64,000 nucleotides of DNA from Brevirhabdus pacifica (GCF_002797755.1 NZ_PGFI01000013.1:337172-401171), one strand, 5' to 3'; shown: positions 20,258 to 29,340, numbered from the stretch's first letter. The notes: generated by a model from the letters alone, not told the origin. Translations and numbers: made by a program.

Positions 20258-21312
20258 CGGTTGGCCAATCCTTTCAGGATGTCTGGGGTGGGTTCGGGCA
20301 GGTGCCGCTCTACGCTGGCGCGAAGGTCTGCAAGCGCGGGGTGACGCAAGTCGCGCTGAAGCAGGTTCCAGACCCGGGGCACGAAGGCCAGATAATGGGG
20401 TTTGCCGTCCCGCAGGCCCAGCCGCGCGAAGACGCCCAGGATGCGCAGGTTGCGCTGGGCAGACAGCGTGTCGCGGGCGCGCAGGAAATCGGCCCGGTCG
20501 AACCCGGTGGCCTTCAGGAAACGGTCGGTCATCGCGTCAGACAGCGCCTCGGGCACGTCCCGGCGGGCATCTTCCAGAAGCGAGACGAGGTCATAAGCCG
20601 GGTGGGCCGTGGTGGCGTCCTGGAAATCCAGCAGGCCGACGCGGGCCTCACCCTGCCGCTCGGGCAGCCAAAGAAGGTTCTCGGCATGAAAATCGCGCAG
20701 GGCGATGCTGCGCGGTCCCTGGCAATGCTCAAGGCAGGCGCGCTCCACCTCGTCCTGGAAGGTCTGCTCCAGGTCGGGATCCTCCTGGCCGGTGAGGGCG
20801 CGGCGATACCAGCTGATGACGAGCGAGGCGGCCTCGGCCATATGGCGGGCGTCGTAATCCTCGATCGGGGCGGGGGGCCGGGATTGGGCAAGGCTGATCA
20901 GAACGTCGGTCGCGGCCTCGTAAAGCGGGCGTTCCAGTGCCGGGTCGCGGGTCAGGACGCGGGCATAAAGATCGTCGCCCAGATCCTCCAGCAACAGCAG
21001 GCCCAGCGCCTCGTCGCCGGCGAAGACGCGGGGCGCCGAAAGGCCCAGGTCGGCCAGGTGTGCGCCGATGCGCAGGAAGGGGCGCACGTCCTCGCCGCGC
21101 TCGGGCGGTGCGTCCATCAGAACGGCGGCGCCGTGGCGGGGGTGGTGCAGCCGTTCATAGCGGCGGTTCGAGGCGTCGCCCGCCAGCGGGCGGCGCTGTG
21201 CCTCGGCCCAGCCGGCGGCCTTGAGAAAGGCGCGGGTAGCGGCGGCGCGGTCGCCGTTGGTGGCGGTGTCCTGTGCCGGCGCGCGCCCGGTCCGGGTGGG
21301 GGTCTGCATCAT
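20227..21312 (-). CDS. amgK: Anomeric amino-sugar kinase, AmgK-like (aminoglycoside phosphotransferase fold)
   Basis: APH-fold kinase of 361 residues; AmgK phosphorylates MurNAc/GlcNAc at C1 during cell-wall recycling. Visible motifs are the catalytic loop ALRDFHAENLLWLPER, the metal-binding GLLDFQDA, and RYERL near the N-terminus. The start MMQTPTRTG at 21312 overlaps the tsaE stop. Assignment as AmgK rests on this family's characteristic pairing with MurU and tsaE; the substrate has not been demonstrated. Confidence 0.82.
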   Translation of the reverse strand: MMQTPTRTGRAPAQDTATNGDRAAATRAFLKAAGWAEAQRRPLAGDASNRRYERLHHPRHGAAVLMDAPPERGEDVRPFLRIGAHLADLGLSAPRVFAGDEALGLLLLEDLGDDLYARVLTRDPALERPLYEAATDVLISLAQSRPPAPIEDYDARHMAEAASLVISWYRRALTGQEDPDLEQTFQDEVERACLEHCQGPRSIALRDFHAENLLWLPERQGEARVGLLDFQDATTAHPAYDLVSLLEDARRDVPEALSDAMTDRFLKATGFDRADFLRARDTLSAQRNLRILGVFARLGLRDGKPHYLAFVPRVWNLLQRDLRHPALADLRASVERHLPEPTPDILKGLANRCQPAVQTAS

Positions 21313-21803
21313 TCTTCGGTCTCCAGCCTGCGGGCCCATTCGGCGGATCCAGACAACGTGGCAATTCGGCGGTCAGGGTTGCCATCCTCGCCCGCGTCGG
21401 CGCGCAGATCCAGGCGCAGCGCGCCCTCGGGCTGCAACCCGCCAAGGCGCCCCGGCCATTCCACCAGACAGATCGCCTGGTCGAAGGCTTCGTCAAGGCC
21501 CAGCTCGTAGGCCTCGGCGGGATCGGTCAGGCGATAGAGGTCGCAATGCCACAGTTCGACATCGTCGAGGTCATAGACCTGAACCAGCGTGAAGGTTGGG
21601 GAAGGGACATCCTCGGACCGGCCAAGGGCGGCAAGCCGCGCCTGGATGACGGAGCGCGCGAAAAAGCTTTTGCCGGCCCCGACCGGGCCTTCCAGCAGAA
21701 GGGTGTCGCCCGCGCGCAGCATGGGCGCGAGCGCAGTGGCGAATGCCAGCGTCGCAGCCTCTGATCCCAGAGTGATCTCCTTGATGATGCGGCGGTCCGG
21801 CAT
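21309..21803 (-). CDS. tsaE: tRNA threonylcarbamoyladenosine biosynthesis ATPase TsaE
   Basis: TsaE is the ATPase that assists TsaD/TsaB in t6A37 formation. The 164-residue product begins MPDRRIIKEITLGSE. It shows the P-loop GPVGAGKSFF (about 39-48), then SPTFTLVQVYD and the conserved WHCDLYRL, and ends with LVEWPGRLG. Upstream in-frame methionines give non-homologous sequence. It leads the tsaE-amgK-murU-addB-addA run; the partner tsaD is at 33377-34492. Confidence 0.95.
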   Translation of the reverse strand: MPDRRIIKEITLGSEAATLAFATALAPMLRAGDTLLLEGPVGAGKSFFARSVIQARLAALGRSEDVPSPTFTLVQVYDLDDVELWHCDLYRLTDPAEAYELGLDEAFDQAICLVEWPGRLGGLQPEGALRLDLRADAGEDGNPDRRIATLSGSAEWARRLETEE

Positions 21804-21865
21804 GGGCCGAGTTTTAGACGAGCCATCCCCACCCGCAAGGGTCCGGGGGAGATTTGCTCCGTAGC

Positions 21866-23524
21866 CTAGCCCAGGGCGGCGGATTTCGGCACAAGCGCCG
21901 GGGCTCTGGGCATTGCCTCGGCCGCCCATTGAAAGCCGACCAGGGTGGCGCCGCCCGGCATCGGGTTGACCCGCAGCTTGACCTCGAACCCCTGGCGGTG
22001 GCGCAGGCTCGCGCTCCAGGCGCCGCGCTCTTCGAGGGAGGCGACGAAATCGCGGATCTCGGCCCAGACCGGAGAGGGATCACACGCCTGGGCCCAGATG
22101 CGCGAGGCTTCGAGGATGTCGGTATCGGCCAGCACCGCGCCCGGCGCCACGTTCCAAAGATCCTCGTAGGAAGGGTTTGCCAGCACCAGCGTCCCGCCGC
22201 GCGAGAACACGGCCAGCGCCTCGCCGCACAGGTTCAACAGCGCCTCGTGGGTTTCCAGGTCGGCGCGAAAGCCCCGGATCGTGCCCATTTCGGCGCTGAT
22301 GTCCTGAAGCACCAGCGCCAGGGCGCCGTCGTCGTCGGCGCGGCAGCTGACGCGGTAGGTCTGACCGTTGGGCAGCGGCCAATCGGCATCGTAGCCGGCC
22401 GGATCCTCGAGGAATTTCTTGCGCCAGGCCCGGTAATCCCGTGGCTCGGGGATGAACTGCCGCTCGCGCAGCCGGTCGAGGATCTGGTCCAACCGGGGCC
22501 GACTGCTCAGCCAGGCGGGATCGAGGCGTGTCAGCTCGGCCAGCATGGGGTTGAAAAGGATCAGGCGCTGGGCGTCGGCGTCGAAGATGGCAAGCCCGGT
22601 CGGCAGCCGGGCGAAGGTCTTGGCCAGGGTTCGCGTCACCGGGTTGAGCGATGATCGCGTCCCGTCGGCCAAGTGGGCGGGCAGGGCGTGGCAAAGCGTC
22701 CCCTCGGTCCTGGGGCGGCGATAAACATCGTATTCGCACAGGTCCCTGCCGTCCTGCACCAGCACAGCGCGCTGGGGCTGGTCGTCAGAAATGGCGGCAT
22801 GGGCCGGATCCTCTGCCGGGGGCGGGAAGATCGCGGGCGGCGGCCAGGTTCCGGCCTCGTACCCCGGGCAGCAGGCAAGGTAGGCGGGGTTGGCCCAGAT
22901 GATCTCTCCGCCGCTGCCTTCGGCCCACGTGGGGGTCGGGTCCAGGGCCACGATCTGCCGCAGGAAGCGCAGCTCCTGCTCGGCGGCGGCGTGGCTGTCG
23001 CGGGTCAGCGTGATCGTCTCGTCGGCCTCGCCCGCAGGGTCAAGGGTGACGAAGGTCAGCCCATGCAGCCGCCGGGCGCGCAGGATCCGGTCGCCCGTCG
23101 CGTCCCGGTGGCGCAGGACCAGCCCCCTGTCCGGCAGGTGGCGGCAAAGGGCGCGCGCAGCACCGGGAACCATGCGTTCCAGTGCCCGAAGTGCCAGGTC
23201 CCAGTCCGATATGTGAACCCCGGCCTCCCGGGACGTGCGCAAGGCCTCAAGCCCGGCAGGCGAGGTGTCCAACAGCTCCCTTCCGTCAAAAAGAAGGCGA
23301 ATGCCGTCGGCCTCTTCACATGGCGAACCCTCCTCGGCGGGATCCATCACCCGCAGGGGGTCCGGGGGCGTAAGCCCTGCCAATAGCGGACCGCCGGCGG
23401 TGGACCAGCCGTCCCGCGCGCCGGCATGCACCCTGCGCGACGCTGCCAGCGTGAGCATCACCACCAACAGCGCAGGCAGCGCCCCGCCCAGCATCCAGGC
23501 CATATCGGCAAATGGCTGTGTCAT
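21866..23524 (-). CDS. PAS-domain protein lacking a kinase domain
   Basis: The 552-residue protein begins with one transmembrane helix (MAWMLGGALPALLVVMLTLA). It continues with two or three PAS-like regions (around QELRFLRQIVALDPTPTWAE, ARLPTGLAIFDADAQRLILF and EALAVFSRGGTLVLANPSYE). It stops after the last PAS, with no H-box or HATPase motifs. It is therefore a sensor-like protein without visible output. It sits 70 bp downstream of regB on the same strand, so a role tied to RegB or to redox sensing is possible but unproven. Confidence 0.75.
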   Translation of the reverse strand: MTQPFADMAWMLGGALPALLVVMLTLAASRRVHAGARDGWSTAGGPLLAGLTPPDPLRVMDPAEEGSPCEEADGIRLLFDGRELLDTSPAGLEALRTSREAGVHISDWDLALRALERMVPGAARALCRHLPDRGLVLRHRDATGDRILRARRLHGLTFVTLDPAGEADETITLTRDSHAAAEQELRFLRQIVALDPTPTWAEGSGGEIIWANPAYLACCPGYEAGTWPPPAIFPPPAEDPAHAAISDDQPQRAVLVQDGRDLCEYDVYRRPRTEGTLCHALPAHLADGTRSSLNPVTRTLAKTFARLPTGLAIFDADAQRLILFNPMLAELTRLDPAWLSSRPRLDQILDRLRERQFIPEPRDYRAWRKKFLEDPAGYDADWPLPNGQTYRVSCRADDDGALALVLQDISAEMGTIRGFRADLETHEALLNLCGEALAVFSRGGTLVLANPSYEDLWNVAPGAVLADTDILEASRIWAQACDPSPVWAEIRDFVASLEERGAWSASLRHRQGFEVKLRVNPMPGGATLVGFQWAAEAMPRAPALVPKSAALG

Positions 23525-23594
23525 TCCTGCCCGCCCTTTCTTCCGCGACCGGAGAAGACTGGGCCCGCAAGGTTAATCCCCGCTTAATGGCGGC

Positions 23595-25019
23595 TCAGGG
23601 CGAGAAAGGCTGGTTTTCTCCCAACGGGCCCTTGGCGGCCTCGGGGTCAATGCAGATGGCGGCCAGGGGCCAGGTGACCTCGGCGATGGCGCCGCTTCGG
23701 GTCAGCGGCCCGGCGACGCCACCCGCAGGGTCGGTGCCATTGGCGAAGTTCACTTCGGCGCCAGAACGCTCCAGCAGGGTCTTGGCGATGAACAGGCCCA
23801 GCCCCATGCCGTCATAGCCGGGTCGTCGGGCGCGGTCGGCCTCGGACCGGCGATGTCGCAGGAAAGGGTCGCCCAGCCGCCCCAGCAGATGTGGCGGGAA
23901 GCCGGGACCGTCGTCGATGATGCGGGCCGAAACACGGGTGTCGGTCCATTTCACGTCCACCCAGACATGGGCATCGGCGAAATCGACTGCGTTCTGCACC
24001 AGGTTGCGCAGCCCGTGGATGATCTCGGGGCGGCGATGCACCAGGGGCTGGCGGGGATCGCCCCCTTCGGCGGGAAGGAAGGTGTAATGCACCTGTTTCC
24101 CACGGCTCAGGTGCGGCTCGGCGGCCTCGGCCACCACGGCCTCAAGCGGGGCCTGGTGCATGTGCAGGTCGTCCTTGCCGGCCCTGCCCATCGAATGGAG
24201 GATGTCGCGACAGCGATTGGCCTGCTCGCCGATCAGGCGCGCATCTTCTTGAAGCTGAGGCTGATCCTCCAGCTCCTCGGCCAGTTCGGCCGAAACCAGC
24301 TTGATCGTCGCCAGCGGCGTGCCCAGCTCGTGGGCGGCGGCGGCAACCACGCCGCCCAGGTCGGTCAGCTTCTGCTCGCGCGACAGGGCCATCTGGGTGG
24401 CCAGCAGGGCGCGCGACATCGACTGGATCTCGCCCGTGACCTTCATGGCATAGCCGGCCTCGAACACGATCCCGATGGTGATCGCCAGCCAGAAGCCGAA
24501 CAGAAACAGCGGGCTTTGCTGAAGGACCAGCCCCTCGGAGGTGTGCAGCGGCGTGTGATAAAGCGCCAGGACGCTGATCAGCGCGATCGCCGCCAGCCCC
24601 AGGATCACGGTCGAGCGCAGGCGCAGCGCCGTCGCCGAAATCGTAACCGGCGCCAGGATCAGCACCGCGAACGGGTTGTTCAGACCCCCGGTCAGATACA
24701 GCAGTAAAGCCAGCTGCGAGATGTCGAAAAGCAGGGTCAGCATCGCCTCGACATCCGACAGCCGCTTGGTTGGCGGATAGACGACGCTGGCGATCAGGTT
24801 GGCGGTGATCGAGATGCCGATGGTCATCATCGCCAGGCTCATGTTGAGCTGCAGGTCCAGATAGACCGTCGCGATCAGCAAGGCCGCCGCCTGGCCCGCC
24901 AGCGCCAGCCAGCGCAGGTGGATCAGGGTCCTGAGCCGGATCCATCCCCCCTTGCCTGTCGATTGAAGCGGGTCGGCCGCGCTGTCATCCATCCGGTCGG
25001 GTCCAAGTGTCACATCCAT
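23595..25019 (-). CDS. regB: Redox-sensing histidine kinase RegB/PrrB
   Basis: RegB is the membrane kinase that controls photosynthesis, respiration, carbon and nitrogen fixation genes in response to redox state. The 474-residue protein has six hydrophobic segments with the quinone-linked heptapeptide GGLNNPF (111-117). The H-box AAAHELGTPLATI has histidine 230. A cysteine lies at 270 in NRCRDIL, in the position of the redox-active RegB cysteine. ATP-binding motifs NLVQNAVDFA and GMGLGLFIAK follow. It is divergent from senC-regA, the classical cassette layout. Confidence 0.95.
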   Translation of the reverse strand: MDVTLGPDRMDDSAADPLQSTGKGGWIRLRTLIHLRWLALAGQAAALLIATVYLDLQLNMSLAMMTIGISITANLIASVVYPPTKRLSDVEAMLTLLFDISQLALLLYLTGGLNNPFAVLILAPVTISATALRLRSTVILGLAAIALISVLALYHTPLHTSEGLVLQQSPLFLFGFWLAITIGIVFEAGYAMKVTGEIQSMSRALLATQMALSREQKLTDLGGVVAAAAHELGTPLATIKLVSAELAEELEDQPQLQEDARLIGEQANRCRDILHSMGRAGKDDLHMHQAPLEAVVAEAAEPHLSRGKQVHYTFLPAEGGDPRQPLVHRRPEIIHGLRNLVQNAVDFADAHVWVDVKWTDTRVSARIIDDGPGFPPHLLGRLGDPFLRHRRSEADRARRPGYDGMGLGLFIAKTLLERSGAEVNFANGTDPAGGVAGPLTRSGAIAEVTWPLAAICIDPEAAKGPLGENQPFSP

Positions 25020-25092
25020 CAGCCCGCGAGTATTATCTAGATAAGGGCCAATGGAAAAGCGGCCATTGGCTGCGGGTCGGAAAGGTCGAGCC

Positions 25093-25851
25093 TTGAGAAA
25101 ATCTTATGTCATAGCGGTTTCAGCCTTGGTTCTGCTGTTGCTGGGCGTCCTCGGGTACATGGTCCTTGTCGGACCCGACCGCATGCGCCTTGCCTCCTGC
25201 GAGGGGGCGGGGGTCGCGGGGGCCGACATCGGCGGGCCCTTCACGCTGGTCGACGAGACGGGCCGCACCGTCACCGACAAGGATGTCATCACCGGCCCGA
25301 CCCTGGTCTATTTCGGCTTCACGAACTGCCCCGATGTCTGCCCGGTCGACTCGGCCCGCAACGCCGTTGCCGTCACCCTGCTGGAGCAGCGCGGCATCGA
25401 GGCGACGCCGGTGCTGATCACGGTCGATCCCCAGCGGGACACCCCCGCCGCCCTGGCCGAATACACCGACAATTTCCACGAGCGGATGCTTGGCCTCACC
25501 GGCAGCAAGGAACAGATCGCTGACGTCACCAGCACCTACCGCGTCTATGCCTCGCGCACGGTTATCGAGGACGAGGCCGACCACGACGCGGCCAAGGCCG
25601 ACGAGGGCGCGATGAACGGCGCGGCCGTGACGGGAGAGGCCATGAAAGAAATGGACCACTCGGAGATGAAGATGACCGAGGCCGAAGGCGGCGAGGCCCC
25701 CGATCACAGCGGCCACGGCGAGATCCGGGTCGATCACAGTGCTTACACCTACCTGATGCTGCCCGGCACCGGCCTGGCGGATTTCTTCGATCGCGAGATC
25801 AGCGCCGAGGGCATGGCCGACCGCGTATCATGCGCCTTGCAGAAAAACTGA
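25093..25851 (+). CDS. senC: SenC/PrrC (Sco1) copper chaperone
   Basis: Membrane-anchored Sco1-type protein that delivers copper to cytochrome oxidase; in Rhodobacter it sits between regB and regA. The TTG at 25093 (product MRKSYVIAVSALVLLLLG) has GGAAAGG upstream and matches the short cytoplasmic tail of relatives; an ATG at 25051 adds 14 residues. The Cu-binding CPDVC is at about 79-83, with the distal histidine in VDHSAYTYL. Between them lies an unusual His/Met/Asp-rich insert (MKEMDHSEMKM, DHSGHGEI), possibly an extra metal site. Confidence 0.92.
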   Translation: MRKSYVIAVSALVLLLLGVLGYMVLVGPDRMRLASCEGAGVAGADIGGPFTLVDETGRTVTDKDVITGPTLVYFGFTNCPDVCPVDSARNAVAVTLLEQRGIEATPVLITVDPQRDTPAALAEYTDNFHERMLGLTGSKEQIADVTSTYRVYASRTVIEDEADHDAAKADEGAMNGAAVTGEAMKEMDHSEMKMTEAEGGEAPDHSGHGEIRVDHSAYTYLMLPGTGLADFFDREISAEGMADRVSCALQKN

Positions 25852-25923
25852 TACCTGCGACATTGTAAGTCCGGTCCAGGGGGCCGGGAAGCCTTTGCAA
25901 CCAAGGATGAGAGGGAGCGGTTT

Positions 25924-26478
25924 ATGTCGGACAGAGAGCTGCGTGAGATCGGGCCTGACAAATCCCTTCTGCTGGTCGATGATGACGAGCCGTTTCTGCG
26001 CCGTCTGGCGCGTGCCATGGAAAAGCGCGGCTTTGACGTGGAGACCGCCGATTGCGTCGCCGCCGGCCGCGCCATCGCGACGGCCCGCCCGCCCGCCTAT
26101 GCCGTGGTTGACCTGCGGCTTGAGGATGGCAACGGTCTCGACGTGGTCGAGGTGCTGCGCGAGAAGCGCCCCGACAGCCGGATCGTCGTTCTGACCGGCT
26201 ATGGCGCCATCGCCACCGCCGTCACCGCCGTCAAGATCGGCGCCACCGACTACCTGTCCAAGCCCGCCGACGCCAACGAAGTGACGGCGGCCCTGCTGGC
26301 AGACGGCAGCGACCTGCCGCCGCCGCCCGAGAATCCGATGTCCGCAGACCGGGTGCGTTGGGAGCATATCCAGCGGGTCTACGAGCTTTGCGATCGCAAC
26401 GTGTCCGAGACCGCGCGCCGGCTGAACATGCACCGCCGCACCTTGCAGCGTATCCTGGCCAAGCGCAGCCCGCGCTAA
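25924..26478 (+). CDS. regA: Redox response regulator RegA/PrrA
   Basis: Cognate regulator of RegB. The 184-residue protein has a receiver domain with acidic pocket LLVDDDEP, phospho-acceptor D63 in VVDLRLEDGNG, and conserved lysine in YLSKPADANE. A proline linker (DLPPPPENPM) and a Fis-type helix-turn-helix (VSETARRLNMHRRTLQRILAKRSPR) follow. These are hallmark features of PrrA/RegA/ActR. Its 3' end overlaps the LysR gene by 4 nt in convergent orientation. Confidence 0.97.
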   Translation: MSDRELREIGPDKSLLLVDDDEPFLRRLARAMEKRGFDVETADCVAAGRAIATARPPAYAVVDLRLEDGNGLDVVEVLREKRPDSRIVVLTGYGAIATAVTAVKIGATDYLSKPADANEVTAALLADGSDLPPPPENPMSADRVRWEHIQRVYELCDRNVSETARRLNMHRRTLQRILAKRSPR

Positions 26479-27407
26479 CCTTCCTGCGGCGGTCGCCCGG
26501 CGACGGGGGCCACCGTCTGGGCCGTTGCGGCCGTCCGTTCCAGCCAGTTGACGAAGATGCCGACGCGGCTTTGGCGCGGCGGCTCATCCACGCCCGTGGG
26601 CAGGATCAAGTGATAGCCGAGGCCGCCGTGCTCGCCCTGAAACAGGCTGACCAGGCGGCCGTCGGCAAGGTCAGCCTCGACCAGGGCCATGGGTTGGATC
26701 GACAGGCCATAGCCCGCCCTGACCGCCGACAGGGCCATGCCGTTATTGGACAGCTCTCGACTGTCCATTGTCGAGAAATCCAGCCCCAGCGCGCCGCCCC
26801 AGTTGCGCTGTTCGGATGCGGCGCGGGACGTGTACCAGGTGTATCCCGTCAGCTCGTCGATGCTGTGGGGCCGCCGGGTTGCGAAAAGGCCGGGGGACGC
26901 CACCACCGCGAAAGGCGCCATCAGCAGGGGCTGGGAACGGACCCCGGGCCATTCCCCTTCGCCGAAGCGAATCGCGAGGTCGATGCCATCCCGGCGCAAA
27001 TCCACCAACCCGGCCGAGGGCAGGAGCGCCAGCTCGACCTCGGGGTGGCGCCCCCAGAAATCCCCCAGGCGCGGCATCAGCCATGATTCCGCGAAGGCGG
27101 GGGTCAGCGACACGCGCACGGGCCGGTCGGCGGCCCGCGCCGACAGGGCGTCGACCCCCGCCGCGATGGTGTCGAAGCCATCGCTCAACGCTGCCGCAAG
27201 TGCCGCACCGGATTCGGTCAGCGCCATGCCCTGCCCCTCGCGCCGGGCCAGGGGTTCGCCGAAATGCCGCTCCAGCGCGCGCACATGCTGTGACAGGGCG
27301 GCGTGGGTCACGTTCAGTTCGGCCGCCGCCGCCGTCAGGCTGCGCAATCGCGCCACCGCTTCGAAGGCGCGCAATGCGGCAAGGGAGGGGATACGCGACC
27401 AGTCCAT
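26475..27407 (-). CDS. LysR-type transcriptional regulator (GcvA-like; possible HvrB equivalent)
   Basis: The 310-residue protein has the N-terminal winged HTH (IPSLAALRAFEAVARLRSLT, then VTHAALSQHVRALE). The effector-binding domain begins VRVSLTPAFAESWLMPRL. In R. capsulatus the LysR protein HvrB lies near the reg genes and activates ahcY. Here a LysR gene abuts regA and ahcY lies 2 kb away, so it may be the same regulator. That is inference from position; GcvA-type LysR proteins are numerous. Confidence 0.85.
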   Translation of the reverse strand: MDWSRIPSLAALRAFEAVARLRSLTAAAAELNVTHAALSQHVRALERHFGEPLARREGQGMALTESGAALAAALSDGFDTIAAGVDALSARAADRPVRVSLTPAFAESWLMPRLGDFWGRHPEVELALLPSAGLVDLRRDGIDLAIRFGEGEWPGVRSQPLLMAPFAVVASPGLFATRRPHSIDELTGYTWYTSRAASEQRNWGGALGLDFSTMDSRELSNNGMALSAVRAGYGLSIQPMALVEADLADGRLVSLFQGEHGGLGYHLILPTGVDEPPRQSRVGIFVNWLERTAATAQTVAPVAGRPPQEG

Positions 27408-27507
27408 CCCTAAATGTTAGCACAGCTTACAACTTGAAATCCATAGAAACTGGCTTTTGCCCGTGTATGGCGGCAAAAATCCGTCAGTCTCTATTGGAGG
27501 AAAGCCG

Positions 27508-27783
27508 ATGCTTAGAATTCTCGCTGTCAGTTTCGCCCGTGCCTTGGGGTTCGCTCAGCCGTCGGCGCAGGCATCCGAGGAACGCGCCCGCCTCAATCGG
27601 CAAGAGGACGCCCGCTTGGCTGCACGCCTGGCGATCTCGCGTCGTGACGGGCCGCGCGATTGGGTGAGGGAGCGGTGCATCGCCTCCCCGATCATCACGC
27701 GTGAGGGATCCGGCGCGGCGTTCGACGACAGACCGTCTCAGCCCTCCATCGACGCCAGCAGCGTGCGGTGCCGGGCGGTGTAG
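27508..27783 (+). CDS. Small hypothetical protein divergent from the LysR gene
   Basis: A 91-residue reading frame starts at an ATG preceded by an excellent ribosome-binding site (TTGGAGGAAAG). It begins MLRILAVSFARALGF and is rich in Arg/Ala in the middle (ERARLNRQEDARLAARLA). The last ~25 residues overlap the convergent HD-hydrolase gene by 46 nt and look random, so the 3' end may have drifted by frameshift. The strong start and the divergence from a LysR gene suggest a regulated small protein. No family recognised. Confidence 0.45.
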   Translation: MLRILAVSFARALGFAQPSAQASEERARLNRQEDARLAARLAISRRDGPRDWVRERCIASPIITREGSGAAFDDRPSQPSIDASSVRCRAV

Positions 27784-28331
27784 TCGCGCCGCACCTCGAC
27801 CGGGGGGCGCAGGCGGATACTCAGCCCCTCGCGAAGGGGGGCGGGCATCTTCCCGAAAAGGCGGTCGGCCTCGGCCTCGGTGAAGCCGGCGATGCACGTC
27901 GCCTCAAGCCAGGCGCTGACCCGGTCGGCGCGTTTGATCTTGGCCTTGATCGTCTTGGGCACCGCCGCCGGCAGGCCAAAGCGCAAATGGATAGCCGCCG
28001 TCAGCCGCTGGTCCAGCTCGGCATAGCCGGGCCCGACGGAGGATTTGACCGGCGAGATCATGTCGCCGATCACGTATTCCGGGGCATCGTGCAACAGCGC
28101 CGCCATCCGCCAGCGCACCGGGGCGGCAGGGTTGAGACGGCCGAAAATCTCCTCGACCAGCAGCGAATGCTCGGCCACCGAATAGGCGAACTCACCTTCG
28201 GTCTGCCCGTTCCAGCGGGCCACGAAGGCCAGGCCGCGGGCGATGTCCTCAATCTCGATATCCATGGGCGTCGGGTCCAGCAGGTCCAGGCGACGGCCCG
28301 ACAGCATGCGCTGCCACGCGCGGGGAGCCAC
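27738..28331 (-). CDS. HD-domain hydrolase (YfbR-like)
   Basis: The 197-residue protein has the HD metal-binding pattern: VAEHSLLVEEI, then AALLHDAPEYVIGDMISPVK with the HD pair, and a later aspartate in IKRADRVSAW. This resembles the 5'-deoxynucleotidase YfbR group; substrate not determined. It lies 3 nt downstream of the FkbM-type methyltransferase gene, so the two are co-transcribed. Confidence 0.82.
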   Translation of the reverse strand: MAPRAWQRMLSGRRLDLLDPTPMDIEIEDIARGLAFVARWNGQTEGEFAYSVAEHSLLVEEIFGRLNPAAPVRWRMAALLHDAPEYVIGDMISPVKSSVGPGYAELDQRLTAAIHLRFGLPAAVPKTIKAKIKRADRVSAWLEATCIAGFTEAEADRLFGKMPAPLREGLSIRLRPPVEVRRDYTARHRTLLASMEG

Positions 28332-28334
28332 GGC

Positions 28335-29246
28335 TCAGACCCGTTCGAGGATCGATGCCAGAAGGGCGGAGCCCCGTACCCCCGCGATGAAATTGTACCC
28401 CTTGCGGCGGTCGGTCTTCAGCGCGGCGATCTCGGCAATGGATGACATGGGTCTGACGGTCCCCTCGATGGCGTGAATGTCCACGCCCTCCCTCCGCAGA
28501 AGCCGGGCGCTGGGCGCGCAATCGCGATCGGCGCCATGATCCTCGTATATCAGCACCGAGCCGTCGTTCAATGCGCGCTGTCCCCCGTCGATGGCCGCGA
28601 CCTCTGCCCCCTCCACGTCCAGCTTGACCAGGGCGGGGGCGCCGGGGGGGATCAGATCATCGATACAGACGGTGCTGACCGGCACCAGCTCCTCCCCCGG
28701 GTTCAGATTGTTGGGGGTCATCCCCTCGGAGGCAAGGCGAGCGGCGGCGTGGCGGCGCCGGTCGCAGATGAAGCGCATCTCGCCGCCCGAGTGGCGATGC
28801 ACCGCAGCGTGGTGCAGCCGCACCCGCGGCAACCCGCGCAGGTTGGCGCGCAGCCGCGCGAGGGTGGGCGGCGCGGCCTCGACCGCCGTCAGGTGGGGGA
28901 AGTCCGGCGCGGCCCGCAGGGTCCAGTACCCGATGTTCGCACCCAGATCGCAGAAATGGGTGGTGGCGCCCCGGGCCGCGGCCAGGATGCGCCCGACCTC
29001 GGGCTCGTAGCGGGCGCGGCCCAGGGCGACACGGGTCCAGTATTCATCATCCAGGTGCACCCGAATGCGTTGCCCACCCTCGACCGGCACCAGAATCGCG
29101 TTGTCGGGATCGAAGGCCCGGGCCACGGCCCGCGTCAGCCGCCCGTAGCCGCGCCCGAAGGGGTTCGCGGCGAAGGCAAGCGACAGCAACCGGTGCTGCA
29201 ACGCGGCCGAAGGACCGCTGGCGATGGTGGAAAGGGGCGGGCTCAT
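28335..29246 (-). CDS. FkbM-family methyltransferase
   Basis: A 303-residue SAM-dependent methyltransferase. The SAM-binding FCDLGANIGYWTLRAA and the FkbM-type VKLDVEGAEVAAIDGG are clear; the N-terminal ~60 residues are variable. Members act on sugars or small molecules; the acceptor is unknown. It is divergent from ahcY, which recycles the SAH that methyltransferases make. Confidence 0.85.
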   Translation of the reverse strand: MSPPLSTIASGPSAALQHRLLSLAFAANPFGRGYGRLTRAVARAFDPDNAILVPVEGGQRIRVHLDDEYWTRVALGRARYEPEVGRILAAARGATTHFCDLGANIGYWTLRAAPDFPHLTAVEAAPPTLARLRANLRGLPRVRLHHAAVHRHSGGEMRFICDRRRHAAARLASEGMTPNNLNPGEELVPVSTVCIDDLIPPGAPALVKLDVEGAEVAAIDGGQRALNDGSVLIYEDHGADRDCAPSARLLRREGVDIHAIEGTVRPMSSIAEIAALKTDRRKGYNFIAGVRGSALLASILERV

Positions 29247-29340
29247 GCGGCCATGCTCGGTCGCGATTGGCTAAGAAAGTCCTAAAATCGCCTCCGCACG
29301 CTACGAATGGGCGGGTTTGGGCCGTTTGCGACCGACCAAG

